From assembly GCA_030523805.1 (NCBI GenBank), contig JAUNHS010000057.1, positions 1 through 10,631 on the forward strand: a DNA stretch of 10,631 nucleotides, written 5' to 3'. The position numbers and the translations under genes were made by a program. Positions 1 through 6,727 of the stretch are shown piece after piece. The stretch comes from Acinetobacter sp. Lineage in GTDB: Bacteria > Pseudomonadota > Gammaproteobacteria > Pseudomonadales > Moraxellaceae. Position 1 is the first letter of the stretch. Every line of letters starts with the position of its first letter. Under the pieces are notes generated by a model, which worked only from the letters and a program-made list of their open reading frames with translations, was not told the origin of the DNA and made no database searches.

Positions 1-564
1 CAATTATTACAACACGGTCGCCACGTCATCACACAAAAAATGGTGCAAACAGGTTGCCAAACGATAGCCGATGACATCATCACACATCGTAAATTGATGG
101 GCATTGAGTTACAGCCGTGCGATATGCAAGGTTTAACCATGCCGCACATTTTTCCTTATCCCTGTTCGCCACATTTAGCGAGCCGATTAGCAGGGCAAGT
201 CATTGATTTAAAACACATTAGCAACACTACGCAACAATTACAACAACAATTTGACACCGTGCTGATTGAAGGGGCGGGCGGATTGTATGTACCTTTAACT
301 GATGAAATTTTCATCATTGATTATATTCAACAGCAAGGTTATCCCATCATTTTAGTTACATCAGGCAAATTGGGCAGTATTAATCACACGATTTTAAGCC
401 TAGAAGCCATTAAAAACTGTCAATTACAACTGGCTGCTGTGATTTACAATCAAATTCACGACAGTCAAGATGAAATCATCGCCCAAGAAAGCCAACGCTT
501 TTTACAACACTACATCAAACAACATTTTCCCCACACACAATGGGCGATATTGCCGAAAATTTGA
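1..564 (+). CDS. bioD: Dethiobiotin synthetase BioD, 5'-truncated by the window edge
   Basis: BioD closes the ureido ring of dethiobiotin from 7,8-diaminopelargonate, CO2 and ATP, the step before biotin synthase, in the cytosol. The reading frame is open from base 1, so the start codon and N-terminal P-loop lie upstream; 187 codons are visible. The visible part begins with the family's conserved stretch ending KMVQTGCQ. It then has YPCSPHLASRLAG (substrate region), EGAGGLYVPL at 268-297 (the conserved E-G-A-G-G motif) and SGKLGSINHT (the family's KLG-INH motif). It ends in TGA at 562-564. The visible length suits a protein of about 210-220 residues. An ATG at 40 is internal and is not the real start. 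The next gene, mlaF, is 82 bases away with its own candidate promoter, so the two probably belong to different units. Family assignment is secure from the motifs. Confidence 0.93.
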   Translation, partial: QLLQHGRHVITQKMVQTGCQTIADDIITHRKLMGIELQPCDMQGLTMPHIFPYPCSPHLASRLAGQVIDLKHISNTTQQLQQQFDTVLIEGAGGLYVPLTDEIFIIDYIQQQGYPIILVTSGKLGSINHTILSLEAIKNCQLQLAAVIYNQIHDSQDEIIAQESQRFLQHYIKQHFPHTQWAILPKI

Positions 565-604
565 TAAAGTTGTAATAAAATATAACAAAAAATAAGCAAG
601 AAAG

Positions 605-613
605 TGCTATAGT
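605..613 (+). promoter_or_regulatory. Candidate extended -10 promoter of the mla operon
   Basis: The sequence TGC-TATAGT (605-613) matches an extended -10 element (TGn followed by a TATAAT-like hexamer), 34 bases before the mlaF ATG. No good -35 hexamer sits 16-18 bases upstream, which is tolerated by extended -10 promoters. It lies in the AT-rich gap after bioD, where I see no terminator, so read-through from the biotin genes remains possible. This is a pattern match only. Confidence 0.45.
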
Positions 614-646
614 ATGCACGCTAAAAAATATGCAGGATATTGCTGA

Positions 647-1450
647 ATGAATAATCAGACGATACCGCCAAACGATAAACTTATAGAAGTCAAACACTTA
701 AGTTTTAAACGTGGAGAGCGGATTATTTATGATGATGTAAATTTAAGCATACGCCGTGGTCAAATTACCGCCATTATGGGGCCATCAGGCACGGGCAAAA
801 CCACATTGCTCCGTCTTATTGGTGGTCAGCTCAAGCCAGATGCAGGGGAAATCCTGTTAAATGGTCAAAATATCGCCTTAATGTCTCGCAGTGAATTGTT
901 TAAAGCACGCTCTAAAATGGGTATGCTGTTTCAAAGCGGAGCATTATTTACCGATATGTCGGTGTATGAAAATGTCGCTTTTCCCATTCGGGCTCATACG
1001 CAAAAGACCGAAGCGGAAATTGCACACATTGTCGCCCAAAAACTTGAATCTGTGGGATTGCGTGGCACAGAAAAATTGATGCCTGCCGAATTATCAGGCG
1101 GTATGAATCGCCGTGTGGCATTGGCACGAGCGATTGCTCTCAATCCTGAATTGATTATGTACGATGAGCCTTTCGCAGGGCAAGACCCGATTGTGATGGG
1201 GGTATTAATCCGTCTCATTCGCTCGTTGCGAGAAGCGTTGGATTTAACCACCATTATTGTGTCGCACGATGTCAATGAAACCTTGTCCATTGCCGATTAC
1301 ATTTATGTAATTGCCGAAGGAAAAATTCAAGGCGAAGGCACAGCGGAACAATTACGCCAGCACCCATCGCCATTTGTACAGCAATTTTTAACAGGTTCTG
1401 CCGAAGGCCCAGTGGACTACCAATTTAGCCCAACAGGAGCAAAACCATGA
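647..1450 (+). CDS. mlaF: MlaF, ATPase of the Mla phospholipid ABC transporter
   Basis: MlaF is the cytoplasmic nucleotide-binding subunit that powers MlaFEDB, which moves phospholipids between the inner membrane and the periplasmic carrier MlaC to keep the outer membrane asymmetric. All ABC motifs are present in the 267 residues: Walker A GPSGTGKT (45-52), Q-loop Q96 in MLFQSG, signature LSGGM (149-153), Walker B ELIMYDEP with D173 and E174, and H-loop H207 in SHD. FAGQDPI after Walker B is typical of the Mla/Ttg2A branch. The C-terminal tail of about 20 residues after the ATPase core fits MlaF, whose tail contacts the partner subunit in known structures. An AGGA (634-637) nine bases ahead supports the ATG. 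It is the first gene of mlaFEDC, and its stop overlaps the mlaE start (ATGA). No mlaB, whose product normally binds MlaF, is found nearby. Confidence 0.96.
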   Translation: MNNQTIPPNDKLIEVKHLSFKRGERIIYDDVNLSIRRGQITAIMGPSGTGKTTLLRLIGGQLKPDAGEILLNGQNIALMSRSELFKARSKMGMLFQSGALFTDMSVYENVAFPIRAHTQKTEAEIAHIVAQKLESVGLRGTEKLMPAELSGGMNRRVALARAIALNPELIMYDEPFAGQDPIVMGVLIRLIRSLREALDLTTIIVSHDVNETLSIADYIYVIAEGKIQGEGTAEQLRQHPSPFVQQFLTGSAEGPVDYQFSPTGAKP

Positions 1451-2229
1451 GCATGATTGCAGATTTAGGGCGAGCGGTCATTCAACGTGTGCAGGGGATT
1501 GGCGTTGCCAGTTTGATGCTGTTGCAAATCCTTTGTTCATTACCGACTTGGCTTGGCGTAAAATTATTTGTCTATCAAATGTACCGTGTGGGCGTGTTGT
1601 CTTTGCTGATTATTAGCGTGTCAGGCTTATTTATCGGCTTGGTGTTGGGCTTGCAAGGCTACTTTATTTTGGTCAATGTGGGCAGTGAAGCCATGCTTGG
1701 TACAATGGTCTCGCTGACTTTATTGCGTGAATTAGCTCCTGTGGTGGCTGCATTATTGTTTGCAGGGCGAGCAGGTTCGGCATTAACTGCTGAAATCGGT
1801 TTGATGAAAGCCACTGAGCAATTATCTAGCATGGAAATGATTGGCGTTGATCCTTTAAAACGCATTGTATCGCCACGCTTATGGGCAGGTATCGTTAGCT
1901 TGCCAATGCTGACCATTGTTTTTGCTGCCATTGGTATTTTAGGTGGTAAATTGGTCGGTGTGGATTTTTTAGGCGTAGATGAAGGGGCATTTTGGAGCGG
2001 AATGCAAAATAATGTGCAATTCGCCAAAGATGTGCTAAACGGTACGATTATTAAAGGTATTGTATTTGCCATTATTTGTACATGGATTGCGGTGTATCAA
2101 GGCTATGCTTGTGAACCGACATCCGAAGGCATCGCAACAGCGACAACTCGCACGGTGGTGTATTCATCATTATGCGTATTAGGTTTTGATTTTGTTTTAA
2201 CTGCGGTCATGTTTGGAGGTTTATCGTGA
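1447..2229 (+). CDS. mlaE: MlaE, permease of the Mla phospholipid transporter
   Basis: MlaE is the inner-membrane permease; two copies sit between two MlaF ATPases and carry a ring of six MlaD on the periplasmic side. The 260-residue protein has an N-terminal interface helix (about 1-40), several hydrophobic membrane segments (about 50-75, 95-112, 146-170, 200-220 and 235-258), and the family signature beginning [17 protein letters not shown] (94-110). This is followed by TAEIG and the cytoplasmic coupling region with [17 protein letters not shown] (123-139). A strong AGGAG (1435-1439), seven bases ahead, supports the ATG at 1447. A second in-frame ATG at 1453 is less well spaced. Start and stop overlap both neighbours (ATGA with mlaF, GTGA with mlaD), so translation is probably coupled. 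The length is normal for the family. Confidence 0.96.
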   Translation: MSMIADLGRAVIQRVQGIGVASLMLLQILCSLPTWLGVKLFVYQMYRVGVLSLLIISVSGLFIGLVLGLQGYFILVNVGSEAMLGTMVSLTLLRELAPVVAALLFAGRAGSALTAEIGLMKATEQLSSMEMIGVDPLKRIVSPRLWAGIVSLPMLTIVFAAIGILGGKLVGVDFLGVDEGAFWSGMQNNVQFAKDVLNGTIIKGIVFAIICTWIAVYQGYACEPTSEGIATATTRTVVYSSLCVLGFDFVLTAVMFGGLS

Positions 2230-2903
2230 ACTCTCGTCGTAGTGAATTTGCCGTTGGCTTATTTGTCATTTTATTTGCAGCGGCGTTGTTTTTCTTGGCA
2301 ATGAAAGTGAGCGGTTTGGTCGGCACAAACTTAAATGATAGCTATAAAATGACTGCGGTATTTAACAATGTCAATGGCTTGAAAGAACGTGCCAAAGTAA
2401 CCATGAGCGGTGTAACGGTGGGACGTGTAACAGAGATTCAACTAGATCCTGTAACACGTGAAGCAACCGTACAATTTGAGCTAGATGGCAAACTGACCAC
2501 ATTTAATGCTGAGCAACTCAAAACAGTGCAAAATGCAGCACTTGAAGAGTTAAAATACAGTAGCGAATACAAAGATGCTACAGCTGAGCAACAAAAAGAA
2601 ATGGAAACACAACTGTTATCTAACATGACCTCCATCACAAATATTGATGAAGACGCGTATATTATGGTGGCAACGAACGGCTTGTTAGGTGAGAAGTATT
2701 TAAAGATTGTTCCTGGTGGTGGTCTTAACTATGCTAAGCGTGATAGCGTGTTAAAAAATACACAAGGTACAATGGATTTAGAAGACTTAATCAATAAGTT
2801 TATTACAGGTGGTGGAGCAAACAAACTTTCGGGTGGTGAACAAACCGAAAAAGCAACAGCATCAACAACAGATAGCAATGCTCAACCGAGCTTTGTAGAA
2901 TAA
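2226..2903 (+). CDS. mlaD: MlaD, MCE-domain lipid-binding subunit (long, insertion-bearing form)
   Basis: MlaD is the single-pass membrane subunit whose MCE domains form a hexameric ring on MlaE; lipid passes through its pore to or from MlaC. The 225 residues comprise one transmembrane helix (about 9-27), the MCE start ([18 protein letters not shown], 46-63), a charged and probably helical insertion (about 88-143), and the MCE core ending [16 protein letters not shown] (151-166). A low-complexity Ser/Thr/Ala tail closes the protein. E. coli MlaD is about 183 residues; the extra length lies in the insertion and tail, as I recall for Acinetobacter MlaD. Translation starts at GTG (2226), which overlaps the mlaE stop as GTGA. 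A strong GGAGG (2215-2219) sits six bases ahead, and no ATG is better placed. Family assignment is secure. Confidence 0.95.
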   Translation: MNSRRSEFAVGLFVILFAAALFFLAMKVSGLVGTNLNDSYKMTAVFNNVNGLKERAKVTMSGVTVGRVTEIQLDPVTREATVQFELDGKLTTFNAEQLKTVQNAALEELKYSSEYKDATAEQQKEMETQLLSNMTSITNIDEDAYIMVATNGLLGEKYLKIVPGGGLNYAKRDSVLKNTQGTMDLEDLINKFITGGGANKLSGGEQTEKATASTTDSNAQPSFVE

Positions 2904-2921
2904 TGTAACAACGAGGTTATG

Positions 2922-3548
2922 ATGAAAACTTTAATCAAACATAGTGCCATTGCCGCAGGTGTATTGGCAAGTTTAGTATCAGCAAATCAAGCATTTGCAG
3001 CACCAGCAGAAGCTGCTCCTGCGTTTGTAAAGCGTGTTGCTGATCAGCTTATCGTACGTTTAAAAGCCGATGCTGCCAAAATCAAAGGCAACCCAAGTTT
3101 GGCTCGTACCATCGTACGCCAAAACATTGAGCCGTATATTGACTCACAAGGTTTTGCTCGTTTGGTAATGGGTACATACGCTGCAAATAATTACAGCACA
3201 GCGGCTCAACGTGCGACATTTGAAAATAATTTCAAAAATACGTTGATTAGCAATTATGGTTCAGCATTGGCGAAGTATGCAAATAATACTTATACAATGC
3301 GTCCATACAAAGCAAGCAGTTCACAATATCCTGTGGTTACAGTAGATTTCTTACATCAAGGTGAGAAAATTCCTGTATCATTCCAATTGATTGATAAAAA
3401 CAACCAATGGAAAATCCGTAACGTAAACGTTTCAGGAATTGATATTGGCTTGCAATTCCGTAATCAATTTGCTGATACGGTAAAACGTAATGGCAATAAT
3501 ATTGATAAAGCGATTGCGAACTTTAAACCAGATTTGGATAACAAATAA
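2922..3548 (+). CDS. mlaC: MlaC, periplasmic phospholipid carrier
   Basis: MlaC is the soluble periplasmic shuttle that carries phospholipid between the outer-membrane MlaA-porin complex and the inner-membrane MlaFED. The protein opens with a Sec signal peptide: MKTLIKH basic end, hydrophobic core, and AFA cleavage site near residue 26. The mature part fits the MlaC/Ttg2D family, with FVKRVADQL near its start, NIEPYIDSQGFARLVMG in the middle, and the C-terminal VDFLHQGEKIPVSFQLID and WKIRNVNVSGIDIG. Two ATGs stand side by side at 2919 and 2922. GAGG (2913-2916) is only two bases before the first but five before the second, so I chose 2922 (208 residues). The gap to mlaD is 18 bases, consistent with one operon. 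A strong hairpin terminator follows directly, so the operon appears to end here without mlaB. Confidence 0.95.
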   Translation: MKTLIKHSAIAAGVLASLVSANQAFAAPAEAAPAFVKRVADQLIVRLKADAAKIKGNPSLARTIVRQNIEPYIDSQGFARLVMGTYAANNYSTAAQRATFENNFKNTLISNYGSALAKYANNTYTMRPYKASSSQYPVVTVDFLHQGEKIPVSFQLIDKNNQWKIRNVNVSGIDIGLQFRNQFADTVKRNGNNIDKAIANFKPDLDNK

Positions 3549-3564
3549 GTTATCACTCGCTATT

Positions 3565-3598
3565 AAAAATGCCTTATGATGTGTCATAAGGCATTTTT
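3565..3598 (+). terminator. Rho-independent terminator of the mla operon
   Basis: A perfect 11-bp stem ATGCCTTATGA / TCATAAGGCAT (3569-3579 with 3584-3594) with a four-base TGTG loop is followed by TTTTT and preceded by AAAAA, so the A and T runs extend the stem. It lies 17 bases after the mlaC stop. The flanking A-run means it could work in both directions. It separates mlaC from the toxin-antitoxin-like pair. Confidence 0.9.
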
Positions 3599-3640
3599 AT
3601 TGGAAATTTAAATGATATTAATGCTGATGAATGTTTATTA

Positions 3641-3664
3641 TGCTATGATGCTAAAAAGATAGCA
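3641..3664 (+). promoter_or_regulatory. Candidate promoter and operator of the toxin-antitoxin pair
   Basis: TGC-TATGAT (3641-3649) looks like an extended -10 element; no convincing -35 is visible. Over it lies an inverted repeat TGCTAT (3641-3646) / ATAGCA (3659-3664), and TGCTA is also repeated directly at 3649-3653. Ribbon-helix-helix antitoxins usually repress their own promoter by binding short repeats of this kind, so this is a plausible autoregulatory operator. The function is inferred from position and symmetry. Confidence 0.45.
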
Positions 3665-3678
3665 CAGGAGTCATCGTG

Positions 3679-3882
3679 ATGATTTTAGATTTTCCACCAC
3701 ATACCGAACAGCTACTTATTCAAACAGCACAACAGCAGGGATTGAGTATTGAAGAATTGATTGCTAAACTTTTAGAAAAGTCTAACAATAGTATGATTAA
3801 TCGTGCCTTAGCTATTCAAAATCCAAACGTATTGGGTGATGGTTTAACTATTCAAAAAGAGTTACGCCATGAATGGGGCTAA
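3679..3882 (+). CDS. Putative antitoxin of a VapBC-like pair
   Basis: This small protein (67 residues from the ATG) is encoded just ahead of, and overlapping, a PIN-domain gene, which is the classic layout of a type II toxin-antitoxin module. The N-terminus MILDFPP could form the DNA-contacting strand of a ribbon-helix-helix fold, followed by two predicted helices (about 9-21 and 24-33) separated by a glycine turn. Residues 34-67 (ending QKELRHEWG) would then be the toxin-binding tail. An AGGAG (3666-3670) precedes it. A GTG at 3676 is in frame and five bases from the AGGAG, while the ATG at 3679 is eight bases away; I prefer the ATG. The 14-base overlap with the next gene suggests coupled translation. 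I do not recognise a specific named family; the role is inferred from size, predicted fold and neighbour. Confidence 0.7.
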   Translation: MILDFPPHTEQLLIQTAQQQGLSIEELIAKLLEKSNNSMINRALAIQNPNVLGDGLTIQKELRHEWG

Positions 3883-4237
3883 ATATTTATTGGATACGTG
3901 TTTTATTATTCAATGGCACGCTCAACATCAACAAGCGTTTGAATTAATTAGACAATTTAATTTATCACCTGAAATATGCTTTTATAGTGATATTACACAT
4001 GCAGAGCTTTTTGGTTATCATGGTATAACGTCTCAAGCTGAGAACGAGCTAAAATTTTTGCTGTCTGATATTGAGCGAATACCTGTTTCTCGTCAAGTGA
4101 TTGACCGAACAATTCAGTTACGAAAGCAATATAAAATAAAACTCCCTGATAGTTTAATTTTGGCAACAGCTCAAACGTATCAACTGACGCTCATTACTTT
4201 AGATGATAAGCTCAATAAAATAAGTAAAATTTTTTGA
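3869..4237 (+). CDS. PIN-domain protein, probable VapC-like ribonuclease toxin
   Basis: PIN-domain toxins are Mg2+-dependent ribonucleases that cut RNA (often tRNA or rRNA) and are held inactive by the cognate antitoxin. The 122 residues show the usual acidic set: D9 in YLLDT, E46 in THAELFG, D94 in LPDSLILATA, and D112/D113 in the C-terminal ITLDDKL. Length and motif spacing suit the family. The first motif reads D-T-C where many PIN toxins have D-T-N, a slight departure. The ATG at 3869 lies inside the antitoxin gene, with AAGAG (3857-3861) as a modest ribosome site, which fits coupled translation. The gene ends 11 bases before a bidirectional terminator shared with yajQ. PIN family membership is well supported; toxin activity is inferred. 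Confidence 0.83.
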   Translation: MNGAKYLLDTCFIIQWHAQHQQAFELIRQFNLSPEICFYSDITHAELFGYHGITSQAENELKFLLSDIERIPVSRQVIDRTIQLRKQYKIKLPDSLILATAQTYQLTLITLDDKLNKISKIF

Positions 4238-4248
4238 ATAAATATATA

Positions 4249-4283
4249 AAAAAAACCTTGTATTTCAAATACAAGGTTTTTTG
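4249..4283. terminator. Bidirectional terminator between the PIN gene and yajQ
   Basis: The stem CCTTGTAT / ATACAAGG (4256-4263 with 4269-4276) with loop TTCAA is flanked by an A-run on the left and a T-run on the right, so a hairpin with a U-tract forms from either strand. It sits between two convergent genes (stops at 4237 on + and 4298 on -), which is where a shared terminator would be expected. Confidence 0.9.
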
Positions 4284-4297
4284 TTGAAAGGATATTA

Positions 4298-4786
4298 TTA
4301 ATCCTTAAAATTATTAAATTGCAATGGCAAACCAAACTGCTGCTCACGCAAAAACGCCATCACTTGTTGCAAGGTATCACGCTTTTTGTCGGTTACACGG
4401 ATTTTATCGCCTTGAATAGATGATTGCACCTTAATGCCACTGTCTTTAATTGCTTTATTGATTTTCTTGGCGGTGTCGCTATCCAAGCCATCTTTCAATT
4501 TAATCACTTGAATAACGTGCTTACCAGAAGCCGTCGCTTTTTGTGGGTCAAGGGCTTGAATATCCACTTTACGCTTAAAGAAATGATTTTCAAGCATATT
4601 ATAAACTTGCTCGCATTGGAAATCAGCTTCAGCAGTAATCTTAATTTCTTTAGATTTTTCGTTCAACTCAATGCTCACATCATGACCACGAAAGTCAAAA
4701 CGTGTACCAATTTCTTTCTGCGTATTTTGTACGGCATGATTAACTTCAAACAGTTCTAATTCCGAAACAATATCAAAAGATGGCAT
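4298..4786 (-). CDS. yajQ: YajQ-family nucleotide-binding protein
   Basis: YajQ proteins are small cytoplasmic proteins with two similar alpha/beta domains that bind nucleotides. Members from Xanthomonas and Pseudomonas have been described as c-di-GMP receptors affecting virulence genes, while the E. coli role is still unclear. The 162-residue length equals the family norm. The N-terminus MPSFDIVSELELFEVNHA, then TRFDFRGHD near residue 30, and the C-terminal QVMAFLREQQFGLPLQFNNF are typical of the family. Read on the minus strand, GGGAGT (complement of 4793-4798) six bases before the ATG is a good ribosome site. The gene is divergent from the rhodanese gene across 137 bases and convergent with the PIN gene. 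Family is certain; a c-di-GMP role here is by analogy. Confidence 0.94.
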   Translation of the reverse strand: MPSFDIVSELELFEVNHAVQNTQKEIGTRFDFRGHDVSIELNEKSKEIKITAEADFQCEQVYNMLENHFFKRKVDIQALDPQKATASGKHVIQVIKLKDGLDSDTAKKINKAIKDSGIKVQSSIQGDKIRVTDKKRDTLQQVMAFLREQQFGLPLQFNNFKD

Positions 4787-4813
4787 AATTTTACTCCCAG
4801 ATGAAAAAAATAA

Positions 4814-4840
4814 TTGACATTTTAGCCTAAATGCTATTTT
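4814..4840 (+). promoter_or_regulatory. Candidate promoter of the rhodanese gene
   Basis: A perfect -35 hexamer TTGACA (4814-4819) is followed by an extended -10 TGC-TATTTT (4832-4840), with a 15-base gap that is slightly short but eased by the TG extension. A TTTTAT at 4837-4842 would give the ideal 17. The rhodanese ATG lies 84 bases further on. On the other strand, TAAAAT (complement of 4819-4824) could serve as the -10 of yajQ, so the two divergent promoters may overlap. Confidence 0.5.
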
Positions 4841-4923
4841 ATTGCATTATTCCATCTACATAAATTGCAAAAAGATGTGTAACATGGAATAACACGAACA
4901 AATGTACAACGAGGAGCAACAAC

Positions 4924-5238
4924 ATGATTCGTAAACAAGACATTACCACGTTCAAAGCCGATGCGAATACCATTATTTGGGACGTGCGTGACGTATCAGC
5001 ATATCAAGAAGGGCATATTCAAGGTGCATATAATAAACCGATTGCTACGCTTTCTGCTGAAAGTTTACAAACTGTTGATGCCGATCAACCCATTTATATT
5101 TTATGTGGTGGTGGCAGTAAAGCACCACGAGCGGCAGAATTATTAGAAAGTTTAGATGCAAATCGTGAATATGTCGTGTTAATGGGTGGCACACGAGCTG
5201 CCAAAGATGCTGGTTGGCATTTAATCACTGGCGAATAA
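4924..5238 (+). CDS. Small single-domain rhodanese-like protein
   Basis: Rhodaneses transfer sulfur from donors such as thiosulfate through a persulfide on an active-site cysteine. The 104-residue protein is one rhodanese domain, close in size to GlpE of E. coli, with no signal peptide, so it should be cytosolic. The conserved frame is present: IIWDVRDVSAYQEGHIQGA (17-35; the family's D-V-R then G-H-I-x-G-A), the catalytic cysteine C61 in YILCGGGSKAPRAAELL, and the C-terminal GGTRAAKDAGWHL. The active-site loop CGGGSKA is rich in glycine and differs from the common CxxGxRS/T form, so the physiological substrate is uncertain. AGGAG (4912-4916), seven bases ahead, fixes the ATG. It is followed by its own terminator, so it is probably transcribed alone. 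Confidence 0.88.
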   Translation: MIRKQDITTFKADANTIIWDVRDVSAYQEGHIQGAYNKPIATLSAESLQTVDADQPIYILCGGGSKAPRAAELLESLDANREYVVLMGGTRAAKDAGWHLITGE

Positions 5239-5262
5239 TATATTTCACCAATCAAATCATGT

Positions 5263-5292
5263 AAAAGGTGAGTTCGGCTCGCCTTTTATTTT
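5263..5292 (+). terminator. Rho-independent terminator after the rhodanese gene
   Basis: The stem AAAAGGTGAG / CTCGCCTTTT (5263-5272 with 5278-5287), with one G-U wobble and a TTCGG loop, runs into TTTTATTTT. It begins 24 bases after the rhodanese stop and separates it from argJ. Confidence 0.85.
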
Positions 5293-5343
5293 CTCATAAA
5301 ATAGTAACGTAATCATTTTCAATCATTTTAAGGAGTTCCATTT

Positions 5344-6564
5344 ATGGCTGTTGGAAATACACAAATTCCCACTTTACACCCTGTTAAAGGCATTAAAATT
5401 GGCGTGCATGAAGCCTATATCCGTTATCAAAATCGCCGTGATTTAGTGATTTTTGAATTGGCACAAGGCTCAACTGTGGCAGGCGTTTTTACGCAAAATG
5501 CGTTTTGTGCTGCACCAGTGCAACTCTGTAAACAGCATTTACAACAGACCACACCACGTTATTTATTGATTAACACAGGCAATGCCAATGCAGGCACAGG
5601 CGATATTGGTTTTGCCAATGCCGAGCAAAGTTGCCAATACATTGCCCAACACACAGGCGTAACGGCACAGCAAGTTTTACCATTTTCTACAGGCGTGATT
5701 GGCGAACATTTACCGATGCCACGTTTAGAAGCGGGCATTCCACAAGCTCTTGCGAAATTGCACGATGATGCGTGGTATGAAGCGGCATTTGGTATTATGA
5801 CTACTGATACCATTCCTAAAGGCGAATCGGAGCAGTTTGAGCTTGATGGCGTAACTTATACCATTACAGGCATTAGCAAAGGAGCAGGCATGATTCGTCC
5901 CAATATGGCGACGATGCTTGGTTTTGTGGCGACTGATTTGGCGATTGAAGCGAATGTATTGCAACATTTACTCAAAACAGCGTGCGAACAATCGTTCAAT
6001 CGTATTACCATTGATGGCGATACATCAACTAACGATTCGTGCATTCTCATTGCCACAGGGCAGGCAGGTGGAGAAATTATTGCCAGTCAAGATGATACAC
6101 GCTATGCTCAAGTGGAAGCCATTATTTGCCGTGTGATGAAACGCTTAGCACAACTGATTGTCCGTGATGGCGAAGGGGCAACCAAATTTGTCAGCATTGA
6201 AGTCAAAGGTGGACGAACGACACAAGAATGTTGCGATATTGCCTACAGCATTGCCCATTCGCCTTTAGTGAAAACGGCATTATTCGCATCTGACCCAAAT
6301 TGGGGACGTATTTTGGCAGCGATTGGCTATGCAGGCGTAGCCGATTTAGATGTAACGCAGCTGAAAGTATGGCTTGATGATGTTTTATTGTGCGAAAATG
6401 GCGGACGTGCAGCCAGTTACAGCGAAGAGCAAGGGGCGAAAGTCATGGCACAAAGTGAGTTTAGCATTCGTGTCGATTTGGCTCGTGGCGATGCACAAGA
6501 CACGGTTTATACTTGTGATTTGTCTTATGATTATGTCAAAATTAATGCGGATTACCGTTCATAA
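5344..6564 (+). CDS. argJ: ArgJ, ornithine acetyltransferase / N-acetylglutamate synthase
   Basis: ArgJ moves the acetyl group from N-acetylornithine to glutamate, recycling acetyl in arginine synthesis; bifunctional members can also use acetyl-CoA. The enzyme is made as a precursor that cuts itself before a nucleophilic threonine. The hallmark [16 protein letters not shown] is present at 179-194, putting the cut between A189 and T190. NTGNANAGTG (77-86) and STGVIGE (115-121, oxyanion-hole T-G) are also intact, as is the C-terminal [15 protein letters not shown]. The 406-residue length matches the family. AGGAG (5331-5335), eight bases ahead, supports the ATG. The gene stands alone between two terminator-like hairpins. 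A tandem AATCATTTT (5311-5319 and 5321-5329) precedes the ribosome site, and I see no clear promoter or ArgR box. Whether it is mono- or bifunctional cannot be told from sequence alone. Confidence 0.96.
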   Translation: MAVGNTQIPTLHPVKGIKIGVHEAYIRYQNRRDLVIFELAQGSTVAGVFTQNAFCAAPVQLCKQHLQQTTPRYLLINTGNANAGTGDIGFANAEQSCQYIAQHTGVTAQQVLPFSTGVIGEHLPMPRLEAGIPQALAKLHDDAWYEAAFGIMTTDTIPKGESEQFELDGVTYTITGISKGAGMIRPNMATMLGFVATDLAIEANVLQHLLKTACEQSFNRITIDGDTSTNDSCILIATGQAGGEIIASQDDTRYAQVEAIICRVMKRLAQLIVRDGEGATKFVSIEVKGGRTTQECCDIAYSIAHSPLVKTALFASDPNWGRILAAIGYAGVADLDVTQLKVWLDDVLLCENGGRAASYSEEQGAKVMAQSEFSIRVDLARGDAQDTVYTCDLSYDYVKINADYRS

Positions 6565-6593
6565 TTTGAGCATTTGTTGCTAAAAAATCTGCT

Positions 6594-6644
6594 CAATAGG
6601 CGACGTTTGTGGATAACTTTAACCTTATCCCCAGTTGCCTATTG
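6594..6644. repeat. Long interrupted hairpin after argJ
   Basis: CAATAGGCGAC (6594-6604) pairs with GTTGCCTATTG (6634-6644) over 11 bp with one G-U wobble. After a three-base bulge, TGTGGATAA (6608-6616) pairs with TTATCCCCA (6625-6633) with one mismatch. The loop is 6617-6624. ATTTTG follows, so it may simply terminate argJ, but the U-tract is short. The inner arms match DnaA boxes, noted separately. Confidence 0.7.
6608..6633. promoter_or_regulatory. Pair of opposed DnaA-box-like sites
   Basis: TGTGGATAA (6608-6616) is the exact complement of the DnaA box TTATCCACA. TTATCCCCA (6625-6633) is one base off the same consensus on the other strand. They are eight bases apart and form the inner arms of the hairpin. 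A poorer third match (complement of 6675-6683, TTATCCATC) follows. DnaA binding is an inference; the two boxes are not independent because hairpin symmetry makes one follow from the other. Confidence 0.35.
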
Positions 6645-6646
6645 AT

Positions 6647-6661
6647 TTTGCATACTGCAAA
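6647..6661. promoter_or_regulatory. Short palindrome TTTGCA-TAC-TGCAAA
   Basis: A perfect 6-bp inverted repeat with a three-base spacer lies just after the hairpin, about 70 bases upstream of the tRNA promoter -35. The symmetry would suit a dimeric regulator, but I do not recognise the site and no function can be assigned. Confidence 0.3.
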
Positions 6662-6727
6662 GTGGCGTGTAAATGATGGATAATTAAACGAATAAATCAA
6701 AAAATCACAAAAAAAGTAAAATAAATA

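Noticed and set aside
515..697. Minus-strand ORF of 60 codons between bioD and mlaF
   Set aside because: It overlaps the ends of two real genes, is rich in Phe and Ile as expected of AT-rich noise, and has no recognisable domain.
4424..4759. Plus-strand ORF of 111 codons
   Set aside because: It is antisense to yajQ, whose family motifs and ribosome site are clear.
5311..5329. Tandem AATCATTTT just before the argJ ribosome site
   Set aside because: Two 9-base AT-rich copies can arise by slippage, they do not resemble an ArgR box, and no symmetry suggests a binding site.
6566..6596. TTGAGCA / TGCTCAA inverted repeat right after argJ
   Set aside because: The 7-bp stem has a 17-base loop and no T-run, and it overlaps the outer arm of the much better hairpin at 6594-6644.
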